8,033 nucleotides of DNA from NCBI GenBank assembly GCA_028290305.1, contig JAQGKC010000474.1, positions 1-8,033 on the forward strand. Direction: 5' to 3'. Under the pieces are notes generated by a model. That model was not told the DNA's origin. It made no database searches and worked only from the letters and a program-made list of their open reading frames with translations. The first letter of the stretch is position 1, and the number at the start of each line of letters is the position of its first letter. A program made the translations under genes and the position numbers. The stretch comes from Bradyrhizobium sp. (lineage in GTDB: Bacteria > Pseudomonadota > Alphaproteobacteria > Rhizobiales > Xanthobacteraceae). Positions 1 to 6,080 of the stretch are shown piece by piece.

Positions 1-156
1 CCGCCGGTGGCGCCTGAACCGCCGCCGGGCCGCGCCGCGCCCCGCACCGAGCCGTCCGCAGCGCCGCCGGTTGCCGCGCCTTCGCAGAAGAGCGGCTTTG
101 AGAATCTGGAAGACGAGATGGCGTCACTGCTGGGCCGTCCAAAGACCCCTTCGTGA
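1..156 (+). CDS. fliO: FliO, flagellar export-gate assembly protein, C-terminal end (partial)
   Basis: Frame 1 is open from the first base to a TGA at 154-156 and gives 51 residues. The visible part is a Pro/Ala-rich stretch followed by a short conserved tail around residues 33-47 (GFENLEDEMASLLGR). An acidic 'LE.EMASLLGR' tail is, as I recall, how rhizobial FliO proteins end. FliO is a small single-pass membrane protein that helps assemble the FliP ring of the flagellar type III export gate. Its membrane segment and start lie outside the window. Its stop overlaps the fliP start by four bases (GTGA), which suggests translational coupling. The identification rests on the short tail and on the position directly before fliP. 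A different proline-rich protein is possible but less likely. Confidence 0.75.
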   Translation, partial: PPVAPEPPPGRAAPRTEPSAAPPVAAPSQKSGFENLEDEMASLLGRPKTPS

Positions 157-905
157 GATCGGCGACTGTCCCGCGTAGAGTTTTATTTTTTGCCACACTG
201 ATAGCCGCCGGATCACTAGTCGATCCGGCGTTCGCGCAAGATATCAGCATCAATCTCGGCCAGGGCAATGGCGGCGTCACCGAGCGCTCGATCCAGTTGA
301 TCGCGCTGCTGACGGTGCTGTCGATCGCGCCGTCGATCCTGATCATGATGACGTCGTTCACCCGGATCGTCGTCGTGCTGTCGCTGCTGCGGACCGCGCT
401 GGGCACCGCGACCGCGCCGCCGAATTCCGTGATCATCGCGCTCGCGATGTTCCTGACCGCGTTCGTGATGGGTCCGGTGTTGCAGAAATCCTACGACGAC
501 GGCATCAAGCCGCTGGTCGCCAACCAGATCACCGTCGAAGAGGCGCTGCAGCGCGCTTCAGTGCCGCTGCGCGGCTTCATGATGAAGAACGTACGCGAAA
601 AGGACCTGAAACTGTTCATGGACCTGTCGGGCGAGCCGCCGCCGGCCACTCCCGACGACATGTCGCTGCGGATTCTGGTGCCGGCGTTCATGATCTCCGA
701 ATTGAAACGCGCCTTCGAGATCGGCTTCCTGCTGTTCCTGCCGTTTCTTATCATCGACCTCGTCGTCGCCTCCGTGCTGATGTCGATGGGCATGATGATG
801 CTGCCGCCGGCAGTGGTGTCGCTGCCGTTCAAGCTGATCTTCTTCGTGCTTGTCGACGGCTGGTCGCTGGTGGCGGGCAGCCTGGTGCAGAGCTACGGCG
901 GATAG
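153..905 (+). CDS. fliP: FliP, flagellar type III export gate membrane protein
   Basis: This complete 250-residue protein has the usual FliP length. FliP is the main subunit of the FliP5-FliQ4-FliR1 export gate in the MS ring, through which rod, hook and filament subunits are secreted. An N-terminal signal peptide (hydrophobic residues 9-20, likely cleavage after AFA at 26-28) is typical, since FliP is made with a cleaved leader. Membrane segments lie at about 46-66, 92-112, 188-213 and 225-246. Family blocks are clear: IAPSILIMMTSFTRI at 58-72, VLSLLRTALG at 75-84, FMISELKRAFEIGFLLFLPF at 179-198, and the MGMMMLPP block at 212-219. The start is a GTG inside the fliO stop; no strong Shine-Dalgarno is visible, so translation probably depends on coupling. 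An ATG further in would lose the signal peptide. The next gene on this strand is unrelated to flagella, so fliP appears to end this operon. Confidence 0.98.
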   Translation: MRSATVPRRVLFFATLIAAGSLVDPAFAQDISINLGQGNGGVTERSIQLIALLTVLSIAPSILIMMTSFTRIVVVLSLLRTALGTATAPPNSVIIALAMFLTAFVMGPVLQKSYDDGIKPLVANQITVEEALQRASVPLRGFMMKNVREKDLKLFMDLSGEPPPATPDDMSLRILVPAFMISELKRAFEIGFLLFLPFLIIDLVVASVLMSMGMMMLPPAVVSLPFKLIFFVLVDGWSLVAGSLVQSYGG

Positions 906-946
906 ACTGCCGATTTTCCCCCGACTGCGTTGATCGCTGATTAGAG

Positions 947-988
947 CAAAACCGACATCACCGAAAAAGGCCTCCACTTCGGGTTTTG
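947..988 (+). terminator. Bulged hairpin after fliP, possible 3' end of the fli transcript
   Basis: CAAAAC (947-952) pairs with GTTTTG (983-988), and CCGAA (961-965) pairs with TTCGG (978-982). This gives 11 pairs interrupted by an 8-base bulge (953-960), with a 12-base loop. It begins 41 bases after the fliP stop. No U-run follows, so it is not a classical intrinsic terminator. It may be a weak terminator, an mRNA-stabilising hairpin, or part of an old repeat. Confidence 0.25.
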
Positions 989-1054
989 AACTCAAGCGGT
1001 CATTGGCGAGTCCGCTATGCACCTCACGGAACCTAAATTCGGTCGATTTTCGCA

Positions 1055-1082
1055 TTGATTTTGACAGTGCCGGTGAGACAAT
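1055..1082 (+). promoter_or_regulatory. Possible sigma70-type promoter for the P460 gene
   Basis: TTGATT (1055-1060) and GACAAT (1077-1082) are separated by 16 bases, and each matches four of six positions of the -35/-10 consensus. A perfect TTGACA at 1061-1066 lies inside the spacer but has only GC-rich sequence 17 bases further on. The start codon would be about 120 bases downstream. This is a weak match by eye; the gene should have its own promoter because it is unrelated to the operon before it. Confidence 0.2.
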
Positions 1083-1166
1083 TGCCCGGCTGCTTGGTCG
1101 GAGGATATGTGCGTTTCGCGTGCGACCAATTTTAGGCAAGTACGTCGCGCGCGCCGCGCTGGCATC

Positions 1167-1189
1167 GATTGAACAGCTTAACTTCAATC
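1167..1189 (+). promoter_or_regulatory. Perfect 7-bp inverted repeat directly before the P460 ribosome binding site
   Basis: GATTGAA (1167-1173) and TTCAATC (1183-1189) are exact reverse complements separated by 9 bases, and the repeat ends 5 bases before the GGAGGA. It could be an operator for a dimeric regulator or an mRNA hairpin that controls ribosome access. The TTGA/TCAA cores are 11 bases apart, whereas FNR/FixK boxes have 6, so it is not a standard FNR/FixK site. Confidence 0.35.
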
Positions 1190-1194
1190 ACAGC

Positions 1195-1200
1195 GGAGGA
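1195..1200 (+). promoter_or_regulatory. Shine-Dalgarno GGAGGA that fixes the P460 start
   Basis: GGAGGA is followed by in-frame ATGs at 1202 and 1208. The first leaves a one-base gap and the second seven bases. Only the second is a workable distance, and it gives a compact signal peptide starting MAKIAS. Confidence 0.75.
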
Positions 1201-1207
1201 AATGAGC

Positions 1208-1741
1208 ATGGCGAAAATCGCATCATGGCTGATGGTGATCATTGCGGTGGTGCTCGCCGTCTTGGGCGGCAAGGCCATTTCCGCGCAGGACAAATACACT
1301 GTGCAAGTGCCGAATGGGCTCGCGTTCTCTGAGTTCAGAGGATACGAAGACTGGCAGGCTGTCGCCATCAGTCAGACCGATGAGCTGATCGCTGTGATCC
1401 TCGCCAATCCCGTGATGATCGATGCCTACCGGGCCGGCGTTCCCGGCAACGGCAAGCATTTCCCCGACGGCTCCAAGATTGCGAAGATCCATTGGAAACC
1501 GAAAAAGAGTGCGGAGGCGCCCGCTCCGACGATGGTGCCGGACACCCTGCATGACGTTGATTTCATCGAGAAGGATAGCAAGAGATTTCCGGACACCGGC
1601 GGATGGGGATACGCCCAATTTAACTATGACGCCGCGTCCGACACGTTCACGCCCGAAGGGAGCGACGCCAACTGCGGGTACGCGTGCCATACAATAGTGA
1701 CGGCAAAGGATTACATTTTCACGGCGTATCCGAAGAGGTGA
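1208..1741 (+). CDS. Exported cytochrome P460-family c-type haem protein
   Basis: This 177-residue protein has an N-terminal signal peptide (hydrophobic 7-20, likely cleavage after AISA at 23-26) and one c-haem site, CGYACH, at 156-161 near the C-terminus. The P460-like core includes the F.GYEDW block at 43-49 and the GKHFPDGSKIAK block at 82-93. The family is periplasmic; characterised members carry an unusual haem P460 with a lysine cross-link and oxidise hydroxylamine or bind NO, while cytochrome c'-beta relatives lack the cross-link. Lysines near residues 83-99 could be the cross-linking residue, but I cannot tell which class this is. Start choice follows the Shine-Dalgarno; an upstream in-frame start at 1169 would put polar residues before the leader. 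The gene sits alone between two flagellar operons, reads toward the minus-strand genes, and looks less GC-rich than its neighbours, which would fit insertion. Family assignment is firm, substrate is not. Confidence 0.92.
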   Translation: MAKIASWLMVIIAVVLAVLGGKAISAQDKYTVQVPNGLAFSEFRGYEDWQAVAISQTDELIAVILANPVMIDAYRAGVPGNGKHFPDGSKIAKIHWKPKKSAEAPAPTMVPDTLHDVDFIEKDSKRFPDTGGWGYAQFNYDAASDTFTPEGSDANCGYACHTIVTAKDYIFTAYPKR

Positions 1742-1787
1742 GCGGGCCGGGGATCGCACCACCAGCCTGTACGAACTGATCGGCGGT

Positions 1788-1858
1788 GTCCGCTTCCGGG
1801 CACTTTTCGGACCTCGCGCGATGCCGGATCGGAGTCTGTAATGAAGTCCAAAGCGGAC
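1788..1858. repeat. Degenerate inverted-repeat element between convergent genes
   Basis: GTCCGCTT (1788-1795) and AAGCGGAC (1851-1858) are exact reverse complements 55 bases apart. The right arm is also half of a tighter hairpin, AAGTCC (1844-1849) / GGACTT (1855-1860). A little further on, CCCGG (1872-1876) pairs with CCGGG (1892-1896). The whole gap from 1742 to 1928 has no gene. From memory, degenerate repeats with 'TGTCCGCTT...AAGCGGACA' ends are scattered through Bradyrhizobium-type genomes, and this looks like a decayed copy. It lies between two converging genes and could also help end transcription. Confidence 0.4.
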
Positions 1859-1928
1859 TTGTACTGGGCTGCCCGGAGACGCTTTGCATCGCCGGGAAAA
1901 CGCTGCACTGCATCCGGGACACGATCCC

Positions 1929-2165
1929 TTAGCCCTTCACATCAAACTGTTTGCTCAGATGGTCGCCAATCTGAACCAGCATCGCGACGCATTCGGGATA
2001 GCCGGGCTTTGCGACCGTCGCTTCATCGGCCTTGGCGCGAAACTCCCAGGAATCGCCTGAGCGTAGAACGAAAATGGCGATGCCATCAGGGCAGTCGGCG
2101 TGAACCTTCAACTCTGCTTCTGCCATCGCAATGAGCTCGGCTTCGGTCCTGGTGGGCTTGCTCAT
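1929..2165 (-). CDS. Small protein of unknown function, 78 residues
   Basis: I do not recognise the family with certainty; similar short proteins are common in rhizobia. The protein begins MSKPTRTEAELIAMAEAEL, a helical and acidic N-terminus. An alternating hydrophobic stretch follows (IAIFVLRSGDSWEFRAK, about 29-45), then a helical C-terminus (about 56-73) ending in KQFDVKG. There is no signal peptide or membrane segment, so it is probably cytosolic. One cysteine lies at 25 and one at 59. The ATG at 2163-2165 is chosen because GAGGAAG (reverse strand of 2174-2180) lies 8 bases upstream; an earlier in-frame ATG at 2216 lies on the hairpin and has no such site. It follows the large TPR gene on the same strand but is separated by a hairpin, so it is likely transcribed on its own. 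It converges with the P460 gene. The composition and Shine-Dalgarno support a real gene. Confidence 0.7.
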   Translation of the reverse strand: MSKPTRTEAELIAMAEAELKVHADCPDGIAIFVLRSGDSWEFRAKADEATVAKPGYPECVAMLVQIGDHLSKQFDVKG

Positions 2166-2199
2166 GATGGCGGCTTCCTCAGCATGTCGGATCGATGCA

Positions 2200-2218
2200 G
2201 GTTGCCGCTTCGGCAACC
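2200..2218 (-). terminator. Perfect 8-bp hairpin at the end of the fliM-motE-TPR operon
   Basis: GGTTGCCG (2200-2207) and CGGCAACC (2211-2218) are exact reverse complements around a 3-base loop. The hairpin begins 27 bases after the TPR gene stop and ends 34 bases before the next gene start. No T-run follows on either strand, so termination may be Rho-assisted, or the hairpin may protect the mRNA 3' end. It lies between genes, which makes a transcript-boundary role likely. Confidence 0.5.
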
Positions 2219-2245
2219 GTCTGTCGAGGGGATGACGGCGACCCG

Positions 2246-5200
2246 CTACCTTGCGGCGTCGACCCGCTTCAATCCGATAATCCGGGGCAAGGAGCCGGTC
2301 GGGAACGGATCGGCCTTCGCCGTTTCCGGCGGCAGCGTCGCCTTGGCGGTCGCGTCGGGAAAACGCGTTTTCATTTCGCGCAGGAATCCGTCGAGCGTAT
2401 CGACGCTTGCCGCCATCTTCGCGATCTCTGCGAATTCGGCGCTGTTCGCGTTAGCCGGTTTGCTCGCGGTCTCGAACGCGGCGCGGTCGGCATCGCCACT
2501 CATTAGCGGCGCGTATTTTTCGCGAAAGCGCGCCAGCCCGATGGCATCCTCCGCCAGCGCATATCCGACCACGGCTCGGATCACGTCGCCCTTCTCTACC
2601 GGGTTGAGCGGTTTGAAGTCGCGCCAGCGGTCGGCGTAGTACAATTCGATCTGTTCGGAGGCCTCGCGCCAGCGCCTCGATGCCCAGTAAATGTCGGAGC
2701 GCAGCCGGATCGCTTCGCGGCCGCCGATATTCGAGATGATGTCGAGCGCCAAATCATGGCGGCCGATGTCGCTTAACGCGCGCGCCTCCAGCAGCAGCCG
2801 TTGCTGACGCAGTTCGCCAGATAGATCGGCAATGCGCGTGGTGCGAAGCGCCGATATGGCGCGATCCGGCTTGCGGCTCGTCAGGTAGACCATCGCCAGA
2901 CGCGCCGCCACCTGCGCGCGCGCGGAACCCTCCAGCCGGTGATCGACCTGATACTGCAGGAGTTCGCTGGCCTGATCGAGCAGATCGACCGCGACCAGCC
3001 GATCCGCAAGCCTGCGGATCATTTCGTCACCGCGCCGCCCGATCGGCGTCAATTCGCGAAACTCGTAAAACATCCCGAGCGCGTCGACCGGCGGCAGATC
3101 GTCGCCTTTCGGACTGAGATAGAGTTGCGCAAACAACGCTGCCGCCGCGTCCTGGCCCTGCCGCGATAGTTCGGAATTGGGCTGCAGCTTGGTCGCGGTC
3201 CGCGTCGCCGCGAGCGATTCGCCGTAACGTCCGGTATCGGCATAGATGCGCGCGATCATTTCCAGCGTCTTCACTTCGAGCCCATCGCCACGCCACATCA
3301 CTGAAAGCGTTTCCAGTTCGCGCAACGCGTCGGCCTGGCTGATTTCATCGCGTTTCTGCCGCAGCTCAATCTCGAACAGCTTGCCTTCAGCCGCCGCGGC
3401 CCGGTCCGGAGATTCCACCGCGGTCTTGTATTCGTTCAGCGCGTCCTTGTCGTGTCCGAGCGCTTCGGCGAGCCGGCCGCGCAGCACCGCAACCGCGGGT
3501 TTCAGTTCCGGCGGCAGACCGATGATCTCCAGATCGCTTCCGCGTTTCGCGGCACCGGAATAGTCCCTGACCTCGAGCGACGCGCGCATCGCGTCGGATA
3601 TCACGATGCGCTGCAGTTCGATCGGCAGCGCAGTGATGGCGAATTCGACGTTCTTGAACTTCTCGCGCGCATCCGCCCACTTCCCCTGCCGTACATAGGC
3701 CAGCGCCTTCCACAGCTGCGAATCGTAATTGGCTCCGACCGCCGGACTGGCGAGGTCTTTCAGCCCCTGCTCGGGGCGGCCCATCAGGGTGCTCGCAACC
3801 GAATGCACGACCAGTGCAACCGGATCCTCAAGGCCCGGCTTGGCGTCCGCGAGCGTGAGATCGAGAATGCCCTTGGCTTCCGTATACATCCCCCGTGCCA
3901 GATAGAACTTGGCAAGATCGATCCGGGCCGGCGTCCGCTGATCGGGCTCGGCGGCCGCCACCGCGGCGATCAGGACGTCCTGCCGCGCGGTAAAACGTCC
4001 CTCCTGATTTTTACGCCAGTCGATGACGTCGAAAATCGGCCGGACCGCGGCCGGCGCGCGCTCCGCTGCGACGTCGGCCGGCGACAGTGTCAGGCCGCCG
4101 GGCCTGCCGAGGATGATCTTGTCGGGCGCAACCTCGGCGGTGACATCATCGGAGTTCGGATGAATCGCGATGCCGTGAATCGATTCGAGCAGCGACATCT
4201 CGACAAAGTCCTGCCGCTTGATGAAGCCGCGCACGGGCGGCGGCGCCGTAACCACCATCAGGGTATCGCCCGCGTCCGGATCGACAATCCGGTGCGCACG
4301 TCCGGGTTTCGACAAGGCCACGGTGACATTGGCGCGCGCGGGATCGGTGATGTTCCGTATCGCCGTCAGCGGTTGCGTCGGCGTTTGCATCGTATCGGCG
4401 AATGTGAGGGTCCAGTTCGCGGTCTCTCCCTGATCATCGCTCGTCAGCGACGGCATTTGAGGACGATTGAGCCGAATGCGGATCGCCTGCCCCTTGTCGA
4501 GCGGCAACAGGCTGACGTCGGCGATGAGAGCGCCGCTATTGCTTCGGATCGGCGCGATATCGAGCGGCTTGGTGGAATCGAACACCAGCCACACCGTATC
4601 GGCGCGACGGAACAAAGCAGCCGGCGTGGCGGCGGCAAAGGAAAACATCAGGCGCAGACCGTCGCTGTCTCGCCTGGCGCTGACCGAAGCGGCGCTGTCG
4701 CTGGCCTTGGTTTCGGGAGCCTTGGTTTCGGGGATTTTGGTTTCGGAAGCCTTGGTTTCAACCAGTGGCCCGGACGCGGCAGGGCCGATTTTTGGCAGCA
4801 TCTCCGGCGGAGCAACCGGCGCTTCGCTTACCGGATGCGCGAGCTTCGGCGTCTCGGGTGCGGGCGGTATTGCCGGCGCCCCCTCGGGCTTGATCTCGAT
4901 GTTGGCTTCTTTGGCGAACTTCTCCGACGTCAGCGGCGCAATCTCGCCGGATTGCCGCGGCGCCGGAGTTTCATCGGCAGGCTTCCCGGACGCGGCCGGC
5001 GCGGTTACCACTGGCGGAGTTGCTGACGCTGGAGCGGTGGGCGCCGGAGTGGCTGACGCCGGAGCGGCTGACGCCGGAGCATGTGAGGCATCCGCTGCGG
5101 GCATTAATGCTGACGGCTTTTCGGGTGGCTGGAAACCGACATCGATAATGTAGTTTTTTTCGTCGCGGAAGGAATGGACATCGACATCGCCGATCAACAC

Positions 5201-5977
5201 GATATCCACCGCGGACGTATCGCCTTCGATCTTCTGATTGATCGAGGCAATATTCGCCGGCGCCGCCACCTTGGCATCCGCCAGATCGAAATTGAGCGCG
5301 GCGTTAAACGACAGCGTGAGCTTCTGGTCGTTCAGCACCGACGACACCCCAACGCCGTCAGGCATTTCAAACACGAAACGAACGAAAGTCGGCTGCACCG
5401 ATGCGCGGACACGAACGGGAGGCCGCTTCTTCGCCTCTGCCGCCGCGCGTTGCAGGCGCAACGCACGCTCGGCGACCCGCGCCCGCTCGGCCAGTTCGCG
5501 GATCACCTCGGAGGGAAGGCTGGGAGGCGGACCGCGCCAGGTGTCCGGCAACAGATCAATGAACACCCTTTCGCCGGCTGACATGGTGTTGATGGTCACC
5601 CTGCGCGTTAAAGACAGCCGGATCGCCGAGCCATCGGGATCGCGCCGGGCTCCGCCAACATAATCAGGCACCGCGTCGGACAGTGGCCCGACCGGAATAT
5701 CAACCGGATGCTTGAACCGGATCACGAGAATCGAGCCGGCCGCGGTCACTTCGGAATCGACATCTTCGGCAAGTTTGACCACCAGCCGGGCGTAACCATC
5801 GGCCGCCGAAAACGTGGCCTCACCCTTGATCGGATCTGCCTGGCAGGCGCCAGACAACATCGAGCCGATCAGAACCAGGCCGGCCGCCAGCGGTAACGGC
5901 CCGCTGAATCGACGCCGCGCCGTCCGCGCGCATGCGCCGACTCGCGACCAAAATCCAGCGGCAGCCGTTCGCGCCAT
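2246..5977 (-). CDS. Giant periplasmic AMIN-like/TPR protein linked to the flagellar motor
   Basis: This 1243-residue protein has a basic N-terminus, a hydrophobic leader at about 27-41 and probable cleavage after CQA (45-47). C45 lacks a proper lipobox. After the leader come beta-rich modules at about 50-146 and 188-283 that look AMIN-like (for example RVFIDLLP at 137-144), with a helical stretch between them. A Pro/Ala/Thr/Lys linker (about 284-430) carries two sets of 5-residue repeats. Two more beta-rich modules follow (about 433-530 and 540-640), then a long TPR-like helical array (about 675-1160) with units such as AKFYLARGMYTEAKGIL and IYADTGRYGESLAA, and a Pro-rich tail. The ATG at 5977 gives a sensible leader; a longer form from 6037 adds 20 charged residues without a Shine-Dalgarno. 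It is the last gene of the fliM operon, 103 bases after motE. Function is inferred: a periplasmic scaffold or stator-accessory protein. TPR plus secretion is clear; the AMIN label is by eye. Confidence 0.88.
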   Translation of the reverse strand: MARTAAAGFWSRVGACARTARRRFSGPLPLAAGLVLIGSMLSGACQADPIKGEATFSAADGYARLVVKLAEDVDSEVTAAGSILVIRFKHPVDIPVGPLSDAVPDYVGGARRDPDGSAIRLSLTRRVTINTMSAGERVFIDLLPDTWRGPPPSLPSEVIRELAERARVAERALRLQRAAAEAKKRPPVRVRASVQPTFVRFVFEMPDGVGVSSVLNDQKLTLSFNAALNFDLADAKVAAPANIASINQKIEGDTSAVDIVLIGDVDVHSFRDEKNYIIDVGFQPPEKPSALMPAADASHAPASAAPASATPAPTAPASATPPVVTAPAASGKPADETPAPRQSGEIAPLTSEKFAKEANIEIKPEGAPAIPPAPETPKLAHPVSEAPVAPPEMLPKIGPAASGPLVETKASETKIPETKAPETKASDSAASVSARRDSDGLRLMFSFAAATPAALFRRADTVWLVFDSTKPLDIAPIRSNSGALIADVSLLPLDKGQAIRIRLNRPQMPSLTSDDQGETANWTLTFADTMQTPTQPLTAIRNITDPARANVTVALSKPGRAHRIVDPDAGDTLMVVTAPPPVRGFIKRQDFVEMSLLESIHGIAIHPNSDDVTAEVAPDKIILGRPGGLTLSPADVAAERAPAAVRPIFDVIDWRKNQEGRFTARQDVLIAAVAAAEPDQRTPARIDLAKFYLARGMYTEAKGILDLTLADAKPGLEDPVALVVHSVASTLMGRPEQGLKDLASPAVGANYDSQLWKALAYVRQGKWADAREKFKNVEFAITALPIELQRIVISDAMRASLEVRDYSGAAKRGSDLEIIGLPPELKPAVAVLRGRLAEALGHDKDALNEYKTAVESPDRAAAAEGKLFEIELRQKRDEISQADALRELETLSVMWRGDGLEVKTLEMIARIYADTGRYGESLAATRTATKLQPNSELSRQGQDAAAALFAQLYLSPKGDDLPPVDALGMFYEFRELTPIGRRGDEMIRRLADRLVAVDLLDQASELLQYQVDHRLEGSARAQVAARLAMVYLTSRKPDRAISALRTTRIADLSGELRQQRLLLEARALSDIGRHDLALDIISNIGGREAIRLRSDIYWASRRWREASEQIELYYADRWRDFKPLNPVEKGDVIRAVVGYALAEDAIGLARFREKYAPLMSGDADRAAFETASKPANANSAEFAEIAKMAASVDTLDGFLREMKTRFPDATAKATLPPETAKADPFPTGSLPRIIGLKRVDAAR
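4704..4763 (-). repeat. Four 15-bp tandem units encoding ETK pentapeptides
   Basis: Units begin at 4704, 4719, 4734 and 4749, with a plus-strand consensus near GCCTTGGTTTCGGGA. On the coding strand they give ETKA/ETKI/ETKA/ETKA joined by S or P, at residues 407-424 of the TPR protein. Unit length is a multiple of three, so copy number can change without breaking the frame. Confidence 0.85.
5022..5081 (-). repeat. Four 15-bp tandem units encoding Ala-Pro-rich pentapeptides
   Basis: Units begin at 5022, 5037, 5052 and 5067, with a plus-strand consensus near GCTGACGCCGGAGCG; the second is the most diverged. They encode APASA-type repeats at residues 300-318, at the start of the flexible linker. 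The unit is different from the ETK set about 260 bases away, so the linker seems to have grown by two separate expansions. Confidence 0.8.
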
Positions 5978-5998
5978 AGTCGAAGGGTCTCTCGGTTC

Positions 5999-6013
5999 GC
6001 CGATCCGATCGGC
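5999..6013. promoter_or_regulatory. 15-bp palindrome between motE and the TPR gene
   Basis: GCCGATC (5999-6005) and GATCGGC (6007-6013) are perfect inverted arms around one base, 22 bases before the chosen TPR start. On the minus strand an AT-rich stretch lies upstream (about 6038-6075), with a TTAACA hexamer that could belong to an internal promoter. The palindrome could be an operator or an RNA structure, or chance in GATC-rich sequence. If the longer start at 6037 is used, it is coding. Confidence 0.3.
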
Positions 6014-6080
6014 AGCGGGACGCCCTCGCCCGCGCATTGAATCTAGAATTGGCGATTTAAGGACTTGTTAAATATCCCTG

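Larger units (their letters stand above)
906..1207 (+). other. Gene-free stretch between fliP and the P460 gene
   Basis: I find no credible gene in these 302 bases; frames open on either strand are short or run out of fliP in the wrong phase. By eye the stretch is more AT-rich than fliP. It contains a bulged hairpin at 947-988, weak promoter-like hexamers at 1055-1082, a perfect inverted repeat at 1167-1189 and the Shine-Dalgarno of the next gene at 1195-1200. The composition and short inverted repeats would suit a decayed insertion or dispersed repeat, but nothing identifies one. Confidence 0.5.

Noticed and set aside
1061..1066. Perfect TTGACA as a -35 box
   Set aside because: Seventeen bases downstream the sequence is GC-rich (GCCCGG) with no -10-like hexamer, so the overlapping TTGATT/GACAAT pair was listed instead, at low confidence.
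558..1187. Minus-strand open frame of 209 codons across the fliP end and the gap
   Set aside because: Most of it is antisense to the well-conserved fliP and the rest is gene-free sequence; the predicted protein is His/Arg-rich and without recognisable features.
1167..1189. FNR/FixK box upstream of the P460 gene
   Set aside because: The TTGA and TCAA halves are 11 bases apart instead of 6, so it does not match the known site; it is kept only as an unassigned inverted repeat.
3452..5026. Long plus-strand open frame (524 codons) opposite the TPR gene
   Set aside because: It is an antisense shadow of a GC-rich gene: rich in Arg/Gly, without domains, leader or Shine-Dalgarno. The minus-strand frame has a signal peptide, repeats and TPR units and fits the operon.
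4704..5081. CRISPR-like array
   Set aside because: The repeats are 15-bp head-to-tail coding units without spacers, inside a protein linker.
4467..5153. Plus-strand frame (228 codons) rich in Gly/Ala/Ser with regular repeats
   Set aside because: The apparent repeats are the complement of the ETK and APASA repeats of the TPR protein. There is no independent coding evidence.
5843..5845. Lipoprotein signal at C45 of the TPR protein
   Set aside because: The residues before the cysteine are S-G-A, without the usual Leu-type residue at -3, so ordinary signal peptidase cleavage after CQA is preferred.
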